A stretch of 64,000 nt of DNA from Fusobacterium varium (GTDB lineage: Bacteria; Fusobacteriota; Fusobacteriia; Fusobacteriales; Fusobacteriaceae). This document shows, one piece after another, positions 46,291 to 54,345 of the stretch. The notes beneath the pieces were generated by a model. The model did no database searches, had not been told where the DNA came from, and saw nothing but the letters and a program-made list of their open reading frames with translations. The stretch is taken from assembly GCA_021531615.1 (NCBI GenBank), contig JADYUE010000001.1:62001-126000 (forward strand), given 5' to 3'. The stretch's first letter is position 1. Each line of letters begins with the position of its first letter. The position numbers were made by a program, and so were the translations under genes.

Positions 46291-46340
46291 GAAATTTTTT
46301 ATTTTTTTCATAAAAAAAAGAGGCTTCTAACCTCAATTTT

Positions 46341-46808
46341 TTACTGCTTTTTAATCTTATTTTTCTTGCATTGTTCGAGAACTTCTCGAAGCTGTTCAGG
46401 AACTTTTAAACCTGAGTTTATAGCATTTTCTAATATTGAAAGCCCTTCATTTGCTATATAAAAAGAAATTGTTACAAACCTGCAGTTATACTGTATATTA
46501 GTCAAATTTAAGATTATATCTAATCTATAAGCTATAACTACTATACAAAGCATTAAGATTTTTTTTAAAAATCCTTGAAACCCTTTTTTGCTATTTGTTT
46601 CAGCTCTAATTATAGATTTTATTAAACCCGAAATATAATCAATACTCATAAAAATTAATAAGCATACTATCATTTTATCTTCTCCTCCTGTGATTAAAAA
46701 GATAAAAGATACTGCCATTCCTATAAGAATTGTTCCTTTATTATAAAAAATACTTAAAACATCTTGAAATAATGTTATAAATATTTGCCACATTTCACTT
46801 AATGTCAT
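46341..46808 (-). CDS. Phage holin (TcdE/holin 4 family)
   Basis: 155 residues with three or four hydrophobic segments. MIVCLLIFMSIDYISGLIKS (the D-Y-I-x-G motif), SKKGFQGFLKKI and FYIANEGLSILENA are the family marks of TcdE/UtxA-type holins. Makes membrane pores at lysis. Upstream of the left-end promoter and downstream of endolysin. Confidence 0.85.
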   Translation of the reverse strand: MTLSEMWQIFITLFQDVLSIFYNKGTILIGMAVSFIFLITGGEDKMIVCLLIFMSIDYISGLIKSIIRAETNSKKGFQGFLKKILMLCIVVIAYRLDIILNLTNIQYNCRFVTISFYIANEGLSILENAINSGLKVPEQLREVLEQCKKNKIKKQ

Positions 46809-46819
46809 TTTATCCCCCT

Positions 46820-47059
46820 TTAACCCACTGAATTTAATAATTTCTCCAGTATATTAAACCACCAATCTGAAATTGCTAATTCAGGAAATAAAGAAGCTAG
46901 AACACACATAATTAAAGCCGTTATAATTACTATTGTGATTGCCTTTGAATATATATTTATTTTTTTCTCTATTATCTCTTGCTGTTTATCTCCTGATTTT
47001 GATTTTTTATGAAATATATCTAGGAGCTTACCAAACAATAGAATTATCCCTTCTTTCAT
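46820..47059 (-). CDS. Small lysis-cassette membrane protein
   Basis: 79 residues: charged N-terminus (HKKSKSGDKQQEIIEKKI), one strong membrane segment (AITIVIITALIMCVLASLF) and a Trp-containing tail. Between endolysin and holin with near-zero spacing; probably a second holin, antiholin or spanin-like factor. Confidence 0.6.
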   Translation of the reverse strand: MKEGIILLFGKLLDIFHKKSKSGDKQQEIIEKKINIYSKAITIVIITALIMCVLASLFPELAISDWWFNILEKLLNSVG

Positions 47060-47062
47060 TTT

Positions 47063-47500
47063 TTAATACTCCCCTTTAAAAAATTTTATTTCTCTTTCTC
47101 TTCTTTTTTGAAGAACTGGAAGAACTTTTCCCCCGCCTCTAACCCACTTTCTGAACTCTGCTTCTATTTCTATCATAGGTGCTAAAGCATTTATTTTTTT
47201 AAGAAGTGTACTCTTTTTAAAGGCTTCAGCTCCAACATTGAAAGCAAAAGAGATTAAACTATCGTATTCATGTTGTTTCAAAGATATTTTTACAGATGTT
47301 TCTACAGCATTTTCAAAATGCTTTAAATCATTCTTTAGAAGCTCTCTCGAATGCTCTTTAGTAATAATCATTCCCGGAACAACATCTTTTCCTGTATGTC
47401 CTACACCTATTGTAAGAACACCTGCAGGACAAATATAAGCCTTTAATTTTTCTCCCTCTTCATTAATTATAAAATTTATCCCTTTTTCACTTATTTTCAT
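47063..47500 (-). CDS. Phage endolysin, GH24 lysozyme
   Basis: 145 residues. Catalytic triad spacing of T4-type lysozymes is intact: Glu15-x8-Cys24-x5-Thr30 in INEEGEKLKAYICPAGVLTI followed by GVGHTG. Hydrolyses peptidoglycan glycans. No signal peptide, so release should rely on the neighbouring holin. Confidence 0.9.
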   Translation of the reverse strand: MKISEKGINFIINEEGEKLKAYICPAGVLTIGVGHTGKDVVPGMIITKEHSRELLKNDLKHFENAVETSVKISLKQHEYDSLISFAFNVGAEAFKKSTLLKKINALAPMIEIEAEFRKWVRGGGKVLPVLQKRREREIKFFKGEY

Positions 47501-47516
47501 TCTTGCCTCCTACTAT

Positions 47517-47545
47517 TTGACATCAATAAATAATCGTCTTATAAT
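47517..47545 (+). promoter_or_regulatory. Consensus promoter of the toxin-like unit
   Basis: TTGACA (47517-47522), 17-bp spacer, TATAAT (47540-47545): both hexamers perfect. Expected start near 47552, exactly the first base of a 20-bp inverted repeat. It points against the surrounding phage genes. Confidence 0.8.
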
Positions 47546-47551
47546 ATGTGT

Positions 47552-47754
47552 AATATACAGTTTGCCACAGGTGGAAGATATCATATTTTTAATTTTACTA
47601 TTATTAATAAATTATAAAGAGGTGATGCCAATGAAGAAAGTTCTAAACTTTATCATATCAGCATTTAATCTTATGGCAAGTTTCATCACTATTTTTATCT
47701 TCTACAACGGTCACGGAAACAAGTTTAACTTGTGCCTGTGGCAAACTGTATATT
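47552..47754 (+). repeat. 20-bp perfect inverted repeat framing the toxin-like mRNA
   Basis: Left arm 47552-47571 (AATATACAGTTTGCCACAGG) and right arm 47735-47754 are exact reverse complements. They coincide with the predicted 5' end and the end of the coding region, so the mRNA 5' and 3' ends would pair. Confidence 0.85.
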
Positions 47755-47759
47755 TTTAA
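47631..47759 (+). CDS. Small hydrophobic peptide, candidate type I toxin
   Basis: 42 codons from ATG 47631 (AGAGGTG 6 bases upstream; an in-frame ATG at 47625 overlaps the RBS region). Layout: Lys-rich start KKVLNF, a hydrophobic segment IISAFNLMASFITIFIFY, then polar NGHGNK and an aromatic tail. This matches the general form of type I toxins: short, one membrane span, charged end. The 3' end of the ORF lies within the right arm of the inverted repeat. A longer frame from 47517 is spurious, since its TTG is the -35 box. No homology search was possible. Confidence 0.55.
   Translation: MKKVLNFIISAFNLMASFITIFIFYNGHGNKFNLCLWQTVYF
47652..47679 (-). promoter_or_regulatory. Candidate antisense (antitoxin RNA) promoter
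   Basis: - strand TTGCCA (47674-47679), 16-bp spacer, TATGAT (47652-47657). Transcription would begin near 47645 and run leftwards over the toxin start codon, RBS and 5' leader. No clear terminator seen. Confidence 0.4.
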
Positions 47760-47818
47760 TTATAAAAAATTATTTTTTTAACTTCGTAATTTTAGTTTTA
47801 AGGCATAAAAAATTAAAG

Positions 47819-48868
47819 TTAAACTTTATCATCTTCTTTCTTTTCGTATTTATAAGCTAAATTTCTTTCATACTCTACAATTTTAACTCTTGTTTGAAAA
47901 CTATCAGCATGAGAAAGATGCCCCAAAATACTAGCAAATACATTTTGAAGTTTTTCTATAGTTATTTCTCCATTTTTATATTGCTCAGCTACTTTCTTTA
48001 TATTCTTTTTTTCTCTTTTCCAAGTACTTTTTCTTACTTTTATAAAATCTGCATAATGTATATATCCTACAAATTCAACTCCCATTTTTACAGGAAATAT
48101 TCTTGTCTTATCATTTAAAGAAAGTTTTAACTTTTCTTCCAAAAAAGTAATTATTTTCTTTAAAATTTCTTGCAGCTCTTTTTTATCTTCTGATAAAATT
48201 AAAAAGTCATCCATGTATCTTATATATTTTTTAACTTTTAATTCTTCTTTTACATAAATATCAAGCTGATTCAAATAGACATTAGCAAATAATTGTGAAG
48301 TTAAATTCCCTATTGGCAAACCTCTTTCTTTCGTATGAATATCTAATATTTGCCTAATAAGCCATAATAATTTTTTATCCTTAATTTTTTTCCTTAAAAT
48401 TCCATATAAAATTTTTAAATAAACACTATCAAAATATTTACGAATATCACATTTCAAACAATATAATTCTTTCCCTTGAACTTTTGCAGCATGAAGCCAA
48501 TTTTTTAATTGTTCACTTGCTTTGTGTCCACCTTTTCCTTTTCTACAGGCATAGGAATGCTCATAGAATTGTGCTTCAAACAAAGGCTCTATTATATTAT
48601 TAACTGCATGTTGTAATACTCTATCTTTAAAAGGAAGTGCTTTTATTAACCTTACTTTAGGGACATATACATAAAATTCTCTATATTCTCCCTGCCTATA
48701 AAGCCCCCATATTAATTCATTTTGAAGTGTTATTAGATTTTCTTCGATATTCATTGAATATTCTAAAACTTCCTGCCTAAATCTTTTGCATTTTCTTGCT
48801 TTTAAATAAGCATCATATATATTTTCAAAATCATATATCTGTTCATATAGATTATTAACTCTTTTCAT
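47819..48868 (-). CDS. DGR reverse transcriptase
   Basis: 349 residues. RT motifs: CDIRKYFDSVY (Asp141), GLPIGNLTSQLFANVYLNQLD (about 184-204; a GNxxSQ box typical of DGR RTs), YMDD (218-221) and a C-terminal thumb. No maturase or integrase domain. Copies the template-repeat RNA with adenine-specific errors. Downstream of avd and TR in the classical target-avd-TR-RT order. Confidence 0.93.
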   Translation of the reverse strand: MKRVNNLYEQIYDFENIYDAYLKARKCKRFRQEVLEYSMNIEENLITLQNELIWGLYRQGEYREFYVYVPKVRLIKALPFKDRVLQHAVNNIIEPLFEAQFYEHSYACRKGKGGHKASEQLKNWLHAAKVQGKELYCLKCDIRKYFDSVYLKILYGILRKKIKDKKLLWLIRQILDIHTKERGLPIGNLTSQLFANVYLNQLDIYVKEELKVKKYIRYMDDFLILSEDKKELQEILKKIITFLEEKLKLSLNDKTRIFPVKMGVEFVGYIHYADFIKVRKSTWKREKKNIKKVAEQYKNGEITIEKLQNVFASILGHLSHADSFQTRVKIVEYERNLAYKYEKKEDDKV

Positions 48869-48939
48869 TATTTCTCCTATTTTTTATTGGAAGTAGACCC
48901 CTTTCAGCAAACTTACTAAGATTCTACTTCCCTTTTACT

Positions 48940-48990
48940 CTTTGTCCTTATCGGACGGGACAAGGCTCCTGATTCTCTGTAATCTATGCT
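48940..48990 (-). ncRNA. Structured RNA segment downstream of TR
   Basis: Between TR and RT the - strand has AGATTACAGAGAATCA (48970-48985), complementary to the 3' end of the variable gene, followed by TTGTCC-N10-GGACAA, a hairpin with 6 bp (about 48941-48964). This is the position of the DGR RNA 3' region needed for cDNA priming in the Bordetella system. Confidence 0.5.
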
Positions 48991-49032
48991 TAATAGTCCT
49001 TAAACTATTAAATCAGGTGTATATATACAGTC

Positions 49033-49143
49033 ATCACAGGCAAGACGGCAACCGACATTAGTATTAACATTCCATAGGTAATTATTACAATTAACCGCAC
49101 GGGAACCACACGAAACACCATCATTCCAATTACCGCCATTTAG
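49033..49143 (-). repeat. DGR template repeat (TR)
   Basis: 111 bp aligning without gaps to the VR at an offset of 530 bp. On the - strand it reads as codons GGC GGT AAT TGG AAT GAT..., with about ten AAT codons at surface positions. Nine differences from VR: eight at TR adenines (A to G five times, A to C twice, A to T once) and one at a T (49063). Confidence 0.93.
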
Positions 49144-49184
49144 AGCATTACCCCATATTTATGTAAATTTTACTTTACATCTTT

Positions 49185-49526
49185 TTAGTTTGCTTTTGTA
49201 TTTTTTATCCAAGTACCAAGCATTCCACCAATTTCTGTAAGCATTTTACTTGCTACTTCATAAGCCTTTGGACTTATGTATTTAAAATCAAAAGCTAGTC
49301 TGATAAGATGTTTTAAATGAAACAACTCTACATCTGCTTCATATAAAACGGCTCTTTTTTTGTCCACCATTCCCGCCTTGAGCAATTTCTTGCTCAAGGC
49401 GTATATTGTATTTTTTGTTTCTGTGACCAAAGCAAATTTCTCACTTTGAGGATACTTTTTTAAATATCCATACATTTGTTTCTCAAAATCATATACTTTT
49501 TGTAAAATTGTTAAGTTTTCAATCAC
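49185..49526 (-). CDS. avd: DGR accessory variability determinant (Avd-like)
   Basis: 113 residues, all helical. ILQKVYDFEKQMYGYLKKYP, FALVTETKNTIYALSKKLLK, LYEADVELFHLKHLIRLAFD and VASKMLTEIGGMLGTWIKNT form the four-helix bundle of the bAvd family. A basic pentameric partner that binds the RT and template RNA. GTG start. Lies between target and TR, as in known DGRs. Confidence 0.88.
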   Translation of the reverse strand: MIENLTILQKVYDFEKQMYGYLKKYPQSEKFALVTETKNTIYALSKKLLKAGMVDKKRAVLYEADVELFHLKHLIRLAFDFKYISPKAYEVASKMLTEIGGMLGTWIKNTKAN

Positions 49527-49553
49527 TCCGCTTTCGCTCCGTTCCGTTTCAGA

Positions 49554-50648
49554 TTACAGAGAATCACAGGCAAGACGGCAACCGACATTAGTCCTAACAT
49601 TCCATAGGCAATTATCACAATCAACCGCACGGGAACCACACGAAACACCATCATCCCAATGACCGCCATGAAGTGTTACACCCACATCATTATTAAATGC
49701 AGTGTAATGTGCTCCTTTCTTAACTTCTGTTCCATTTTTGAAACCCCAACTTCCCCCACCTGTAGTTTGAGTTGAATAAGCAATATCTTTTCCTACTTCC
49801 CAAACATTTCCTGTGCAATCTTTTAACCCATAAGAAGATACAGCTTTTGCTATTATACCTGTTTTATTTCTTCCGCTATTTGTTGTTTTAGTCCAACCAT
49901 AATCATTTGAATCATCACGACCATTAGGAGAACCATCAGCTACTGAACAAAACTCTAAATAGCTTAAAGGGAATTTTTTTAATTTTCTTGCTATTTTCTC
50001 ATGCCAATCCCAATACATAAGACCTTCAGATCCAGTCATAGGTGTAGCATTATACTCTGAACGATAATTTGTAGATGTTAAATATATATCTACCCACTTA
50101 CCTATTGAAGCACAATATACCATTCCTTCAGGAGAACTCTTTGGTCTATGAAGTAAAGTCCATGCAGAAAAAGGTAAAATTCCTTGATAAATATTATCTT
50201 CCCATCCAGCACCCCAAGCTGTTCCTGAACTATTTATAGGTTCTAAAGTATCTGCTTTTATTCTTCTTACATCTCCATAATGGAATCCACCTATTTTACG
50301 ACTGTTTTCTGCATTATATCCCACTGGGAAAGTTGAATTAAGAGATATTTTATATTCTTCATCATTCTTACTACCTCTATCGCAACAATAAATATAATAA
50401 TCTTTCCCTACTGCAAAACTTCCTGAATCTAAATTTGCACTATTAAGAGTGATATCTCTTTCTGTTTTAAATATACTTTCACCAACACAAATTATTGTAT
50501 CTTTTAAAATTTTAAGCCCGGCATCTCCTACTACTTGAATATAGTCTTTCTGTAAAGCCTGTAATCCTACTAAATTTGATATTACAGCAGTTGTTAGTTT
50601 TGCCCTGCTGTCAACTTTTGTTATGTCATTTACTAAATATCTTGACAT
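49554..50648 (-). CDS. DGR variable tail protein with C-type-lectin/FGE fold
   Basis: 364 residues. N-terminal phage-fibre part (MSRYLVNDITKVDSRAKLTT). From about 215 a formylglycine-generating-enzyme-like C-lectin fold: YWDWHEKIARKLKKFPLSYL, SYGLKDCTGNVWEVGKDIAY, GGHWDDGVSCGSRAVDCDNC and CRLACDSL. The last 37 residues (326-362) are VR. Conserved Trp, Gly and Cys frame the variable positions. Presumed receptor-binding tip, its specificity altered by the DGR. RBS and 1-base spacing to the upstream gene. Confidence 0.9.
   Translation of the reverse strand: MSRYLVNDITKVDSRAKLTTAVISNLVGLQALQKDYIQVVGDAGLKILKDTIICVGESIFKTERDITLNSANLDSGSFAVGKDYYIYCCDRGSKNDEEYKISLNSTFPVGYNAENSRKIGGFHYGDVRRIKADTLEPINSSGTAWGAGWEDNIYQGILPFSAWTLLHRPKSSPEGMVYCASIGKWVDIYLTSTNYRSEYNATPMTGSEGLMYWDWHEKIARKLKKFPLSYLEFCSVADGSPNGRDDSNDYGWTKTTNSGRNKTGIIAKAVSSYGLKDCTGNVWEVGKDIAYSTQTTGGGSWGFKNGTEVKKGAHYTAFNNDVGVTLHGGHWDDGVSCGSRAVDCDNCLWNVRTNVGCRLACDSL
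49563..49673 (-). repeat. DGR variable repeat (VR)
   Basis: 3' end of the variable tail protein gene. Relative to TR: AAT to CAT twice, AAT to GAT three times, TAC to TGC, AAT to AGG; all non-synonymous, all in the lectin fold's ligand face. Three AAT codons are unchanged. Confidence 0.93.
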
Positions 50649-51044
50649 TTACATCAACTCCTTTATCATACTTGTGATTTCTTCTACTGTCAATCCCAAT
50701 TTTTCAGCCTCTTGATGTCCTCCTGATAATTCTATAAAGTCTTCAGAAGGAACTTCTCCTGTTATTTTATACATGTCATTTTCTTTTCTTGTTTCTTCTG
50801 TTTCTGGTATTAACATAGGCTCAATAGCATAAATTTTTGGTAATTCTCTTTCTGTTTTTGGAATTATAAAATATCCATCTCCTTTTTCTAATATTGGAAG
50901 TCTAAAAATATCTTCTGCTTTCAATTTTTTTAAACGAATTACCCATTCCTTCCTATCAATTAGATTGTTCAAAGCCATTTCATGTAAATTATGCACATCT
51001 CTTTTTGTGTTTAAAATTTTAGGTATTCCTACCATGTTCATCAT
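50649..51044 (-). CDS. Small tail protein (fibre-associated, unknown)
   Basis: 131 residues. LNTKRDVHNLHEMALNNLID, then WVIRLKKLKAEDIFRLPILE and ELSGGHQEAEKLGLTVEEI. Abuts the DGR target gene and follows the collar fibre gene, so probably a fibre chaperone or connector. ATG at 51035 (GGAGATGATGAAC) is an alternative start. Confidence 0.5.
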   Translation of the reverse strand: MMNMVGIPKILNTKRDVHNLHEMALNNLIDRKEWVIRLKKLKAEDIFRLPILEKGDGYFIIPKTERELPKIYAIEPMLIPETEETRKENDMYKITGEVPSEDFIELSGGHQEAEKLGLTVEEITSMIKELM

Positions 51045-51050
51045 CTCCTT

Positions 51051-51686
51051 TTATCCTAAATAAAAATCTCCTAAATATCCTGCTCCAAGTGTTGCTTCTC
51101 TTGGATCTAAATTCAAATAATTTTCTATCACTTCTAATCTTGAAGCTGCTTCTGAATTTTTATTTTCAATTTTTAATAATCTTTTCTCTATCTCCTCTTT
51201 GTATTTATTAAAATTTTTAATAGTTACAAAAGCAGATAAATCTATAAAAGCTTCTATCTCTGCATCAGTTGTTACCTGAATAACCACATCTATAATTATT
51301 GCATGTGGATTTTCATTTTCTGCAGGAATATTGTCATATTTATCCATTGCATTGGTATAAAGAAATAGAATTTCTTTCCCATCTTTCCCACTTGCAAAAA
51401 TACCTATTTCTTTAAAAGGGACTTCAGAGGTAAAGCCTTTATTAGTAAATTGTATTTCTATAACTGTTTTTGCTCTTTCTTCCTCTATTACTTCATGATT
51501 AGAAATTTGTGCATCAATAACTTTTTTCTTTAATGCTGTTAAAAATCTTATTTCATCTTCATTTGCTATTGTTCCACTTCCTATTTCTACCCTTGTTATT
51601 TTTAAAACTTCAGATAAATTACCATTTATCCGATTTATTAATTGTTCTCCTGCTTTTGTTAATTTAAACTTAGGAAAATAACTCAT
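51051..51686 (-). CDS. Phage tail-collar fibre protein
   Basis: 211 residues from ATG 51686 (GGAGGAGTGGTT). SYFPKFKLTKAGEQLINRIN and LKITRVEIGSGTI are the N-terminal signature of tail-collar fibre proteins (DUF3751); a coiled coil follows (about 155-195). Attaches side fibres to the baseplate. Confidence 0.85.
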   Translation of the reverse strand: MSYFPKFKLTKAGEQLINRINGNLSEVLKITRVEIGSGTIANEDEIRFLTALKKKVIDAQISNHEVIEEERAKTVIEIQFTNKGFTSEVPFKEIGIFASGKDGKEILFLYTNAMDKYDNIPAENENPHAIIIDVVIQVTTDAEIEAFIDLSAFVTIKNFNKYKEEIEKRLLKIENKNSEAASRLEVIENYLNLDPREATLGAGYLGDFYLG

Positions 51687-51699
51687 AACCACTCCTCCG

Positions 51700-52326
51700 T
51701 CATCTTATCTCTATTATTTTGCTCAAAGCTAAACCACTTGCATAATTAATATTTCCATTTACATGAACCGTTCTATCTATATCAAAATCCGCTCCTATCT
51801 CAATGATTTTTGATATTCCTACAGCAGAAGCAACTTTTATTTCAGTATTTTCTTCTGAAAATCCAAGCTCCCAATACATTCTTGCCCCAGCCTCACAAAT
51901 TTTATTAAGGTTTGGAAATTTATTTATTTTAGAAAAATCCATATTCACATCAACTTTAAAATACTGACTAGCTACTTCTCCTTTATATCTAGTTTTAAAG
52001 TCTATTACTTCTGCTCCAGAAAGCTGTCTTGCAATATCTAGCAAAAATTCTGTAGTAGGAAGCCCTGACACTGCCATCCTTTTAGAAACAAGAGCTTTTC
52101 TATACTGTTCGTCATCTCTTCCATTTCTACTCTCTTGGTATCGAACTCCTAAAAAATCTAAAAAGATTCCTTTAGCTTTCATTAATGAGGTTTGTCCTTT
52201 TAAGCACTCAATTAAGTCATTTAAGTAGTCAACAACAGGTTCAAGACTTTTATAAATTTTTATATTATTCTCTTTTTGAAAGTGTAAAGGAAGACCTTCT
52301 ATTACTTCGTTTATCATTATCCTCAC
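51700..52326 (-). CDS. Baseplate protein, DUF2612-like
   Basis: 208 residues. EGLPLHFQKENNIKIYKSLE, then FLDFLGVRYQESRNGRDDEQ and YRKALVSKRMAVSG are hallmarks of the DUF2612/P2 gpI-type baseplate wedge. Overlaps the J-like gene by 4 bases. Confidence 0.8.
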   Translation of the reverse strand: MRIMINEVIEGLPLHFQKENNIKIYKSLEPVVDYLNDLIECLKGQTSLMKAKGIFLDFLGVRYQESRNGRDDEQYRKALVSKRMAVSGLPTTEFLLDIARQLSGAEVIDFKTRYKGEVASQYFKVDVNMDFSKINKFPNLNKICEAGARMYWELGFSEENTEIKVASAVGISKIIEIGADFDIDRTVHVNGNINYASGLALSKIIEIR

Positions 52327-53426
52327 TCTCCATTTGCTTTTGAACGCTCATTGAAAGCTAATTGTAAAGATGTTTTATATTCATTTTCAGTACTTCTTTT
52401 AAATTTCAAATCAAAGTCATAATATTTATACCCTTTTCCACAAACCCAATCAGATATAAAAACTCCTGTGCTTAGTTTTACTCCTAATCCTGCATTATTT
52501 ATATATTCTTTCAAAAGTTCTCTTATTGCTACTTCGTCAGGACTTTCTATTGTCAACTTATAATCAACCAATACATCTATTGGTCTATCAAATCTTATTT
52601 TTTCGGTTTTACCTTCAACTGAAGTTTTAACATCAACTTCAATGCTTCCTTTAGTATCAGGAGTATGAATATGTTTATAAATAGCTTCTGCTATTTCTTC
52701 CTTTATTCCTCCATCTACTACAAGCCATATACTTTTAGGATCTAACCCATTTTTATCTGTTTCCATAGTGTTGTTTCTTATTCCATTACAACTCTTTACT
52801 CCAGCAAGAGCTCTTACTGCTGCTATAACAGGTTCAAGAGCCCATTCTCCTTCAGTATTCCCTGAAAGATATCTATTAAGATAATCAAAGTCATTTTCTT
52901 GAGTAAGTCCACCCTCTCCAAGTTCTCTATTTTGAATATTTACAATTCCTGCTGGAGCTGATAAAACTCTTGTTATAGAATTTTCTTTTATGTTTCCCTC
53001 TTCTCCTGTAAGAACAGCTTTAAATAATACTGTTTTTTTCTTAGTTGAATTAATATCAAATTGTTGTATATTTTCAAACTGTATTCCTTCTGCTGTTTCA
53101 ATTAGAATGTCTTTTTCTTTTACACTAACATAACTATTAGCAGTAATTTCACAATTAAGAAAAGCATAAGATCCTTGACGGCGAGGAAAACTGTCTAGTA
53201 AATCATCTAACTCATTATCTTGTGCATTATATAAATTAAGCCCTTTCATTATAGAAATAATTTTATCTTCCAAATAAGATGCTACTGTTATAAATGGAGC
53301 TACTATTTTATAGTAATCTGATGTTTCTGAAGCATTAAAATCTTCCCCCCAACAATCTTTACTCTTTGCTTTTTCTTGAGCCATTTCCATTAACCCATTA
53401 AATCCTTTTGTTTCCAATTTATTCAC
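52323..53426 (-). CDS. Baseplate J-like protein
   Basis: 367 residues. YLEDKIISIMKGLNLYNAQD near 50, then AFLNCEITANSYVSVKEKDI and GEEGNIKENSITRVLSAPAG, IQNRELGEGGLTQENDFDYL: the baseplate J/gp47 pattern. Peripheral baseplate ring. Confidence 0.9.
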   Translation of the reverse strand: MNKLETKGFNGLMEMAQEKAKSKDCWGEDFNASETSDYYKIVAPFITVASYLEDKIISIMKGLNLYNAQDNELDDLLDSFPRRQGSYAFLNCEITANSYVSVKEKDILIETAEGIQFENIQQFDINSTKKKTVLFKAVLTGEEGNIKENSITRVLSAPAGIVNIQNRELGEGGLTQENDFDYLNRYLSGNTEGEWALEPVIAAVRALAGVKSCNGIRNNTMETDKNGLDPKSIWLVVDGGIKEEIAEAIYKHIHTPDTKGSIEVDVKTSVEGKTEKIRFDRPIDVLVDYKLTIESPDEVAIRELLKEYINNAGLGVKLSTGVFISDWVCGKGYKYYDFDLKFKRSTENEYKTSLQLAFNERSKANGE

Positions 53427-53758
53427 AATACCACCTCCTGCTGTATATTTTTATATTTTTTATGCTGAAAATAAAATACAGCTGTTATTACTCTATTTTT
53501 TTCTGATATTATTTCATAATATAAATCTTCAAGTTCTTTTCCATACCAAGAAAGTGTTTTTTCTTTTATATGTTCCATTTTATATTTTGCATCATCTATT
53601 CCATTAATAACAGTTATATTAAGTCCTAAATTTTCATTATAGTAACATTCATTGCTGTATATCTTTAAAGAATTAATCCATCGCTGTAAAAACTCTTCCA
53701 TTCCTGTAACCTTTTCTCCAAATTGAATATCTCCATCTTTCATTCTTAAACTTTTCAT
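53423..53758 (-). CDS. Baseplate wedge protein (gp25/DUF2634-like)
   Basis: 111 residues. MKDGDIQFGEKVTGMEEFLQ then WINSLKIYSNECYYNENLGL; size and position before the J-like gene fit gp25/W-type wedge proteins. Overlaps its neighbours by a few bases. Confidence 0.75.
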   Translation of the reverse strand: MKSLRMKDGDIQFGEKVTGMEEFLQRWINSLKIYSNECYYNENLGLNITVINGIDDAKYKMEHIKEKTLSWYGKELEDLYYEIISEKNRVITAVFYFQHKKYKNIQQEVVL

Positions 53759-54345
53759 TATTTTGCCCCCGATGTATCTCTACCTTCTGCATCTGTATGT
53801 TTATGTCCCGCAAAGTCTATTCCTCCAATAGTTGCTACTTTGGAAGCTAAACTTTCTAAAATATTTACTACCTTAGCAGTTATCTTTTGAGTTACTGTTA
53901 AATTTCCAGTGATATTAACATCTCCTGTGATATTAGTATTACCTGTTCTTGTGATATTCCCTGTTTGGTTTATTTCTCCTTCCTCAAGCCTATCTCCTAT
54001 AATCTTTATTGCTTCAGGAAAACTTCTTGCATCTTGCATACTAGGAACTGTAAAAGGAATAGCAAAACAACTATTTAATGAATTTCTTTTTATTGTATCC
54101 ATTTTTTCTTTATTCCCTTGACTTATATATGACGAAATATCAAAAGTTGTTATAAATGCTGGAACAATATTCCCGGTATTTATTTTCCAATCAATATAAT
54201 TTATTTCATCACCAAATAGGCACATTGGAACATTACGAAGAACAGGAAGAGAAATTCCGTTCGGCTTGAATAAAGGTTTAAGATCTACAAATCTATTATT
54301 TCTCACAGCTTGAACTTCACATAGAATAATACTTATATTTTCCAT
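53758..54345 (-). CDS. Baseplate spike protein (gp138 N-terminal type)
   Basis: 195 residues. N-terminal OB-like part (SIILCEVQAVRNNRFVDLKP), then the repeat ITRTGNTNITGDVNITGNLT of a triple beta-helix and a DFAGHKHTDAEGRDTSGAK tail; HKH could bind the tip metal. Cell-puncturing needle. Confidence 0.85.
   Translation of the reverse strand: MENISIILCEVQAVRNNRFVDLKPLFKPNGISLPVLRNVPMCLFGDEINYIDWKINTGNIVPAFITTFDISSYISQGNKEKMDTIKRNSLNSCFAIPFTVPSMQDARSFPEAIKIIGDRLEEGEINQTGNITRTGNTNITGDVNITGNLTVTQKITAKVVNILESLASKVATIGGIDFAGHKHTDAEGRDTSGAK

Noticed and set aside
46165-46461. + strand 98-codon frame across the lysis region
   Set aside because: It overlaps the holin gene in antisense, has no RBS and its hydrophobic content mirrors the opposite strand.
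47517-47630. N-terminal extension of the toxin-like peptide to 80 codons
   Set aside because: The TTG start is the -35 hexamer of the promoter and has no RBS; translation from 47631 is better supported.
49520-49545. GC-rich hairpin after the variable gene like that in Bordetella DGR targets
   Set aside because: CTCCG occurs as direct repeats here (CTCCGCTTTCGCTCCG), not as a stable inverted repeat.
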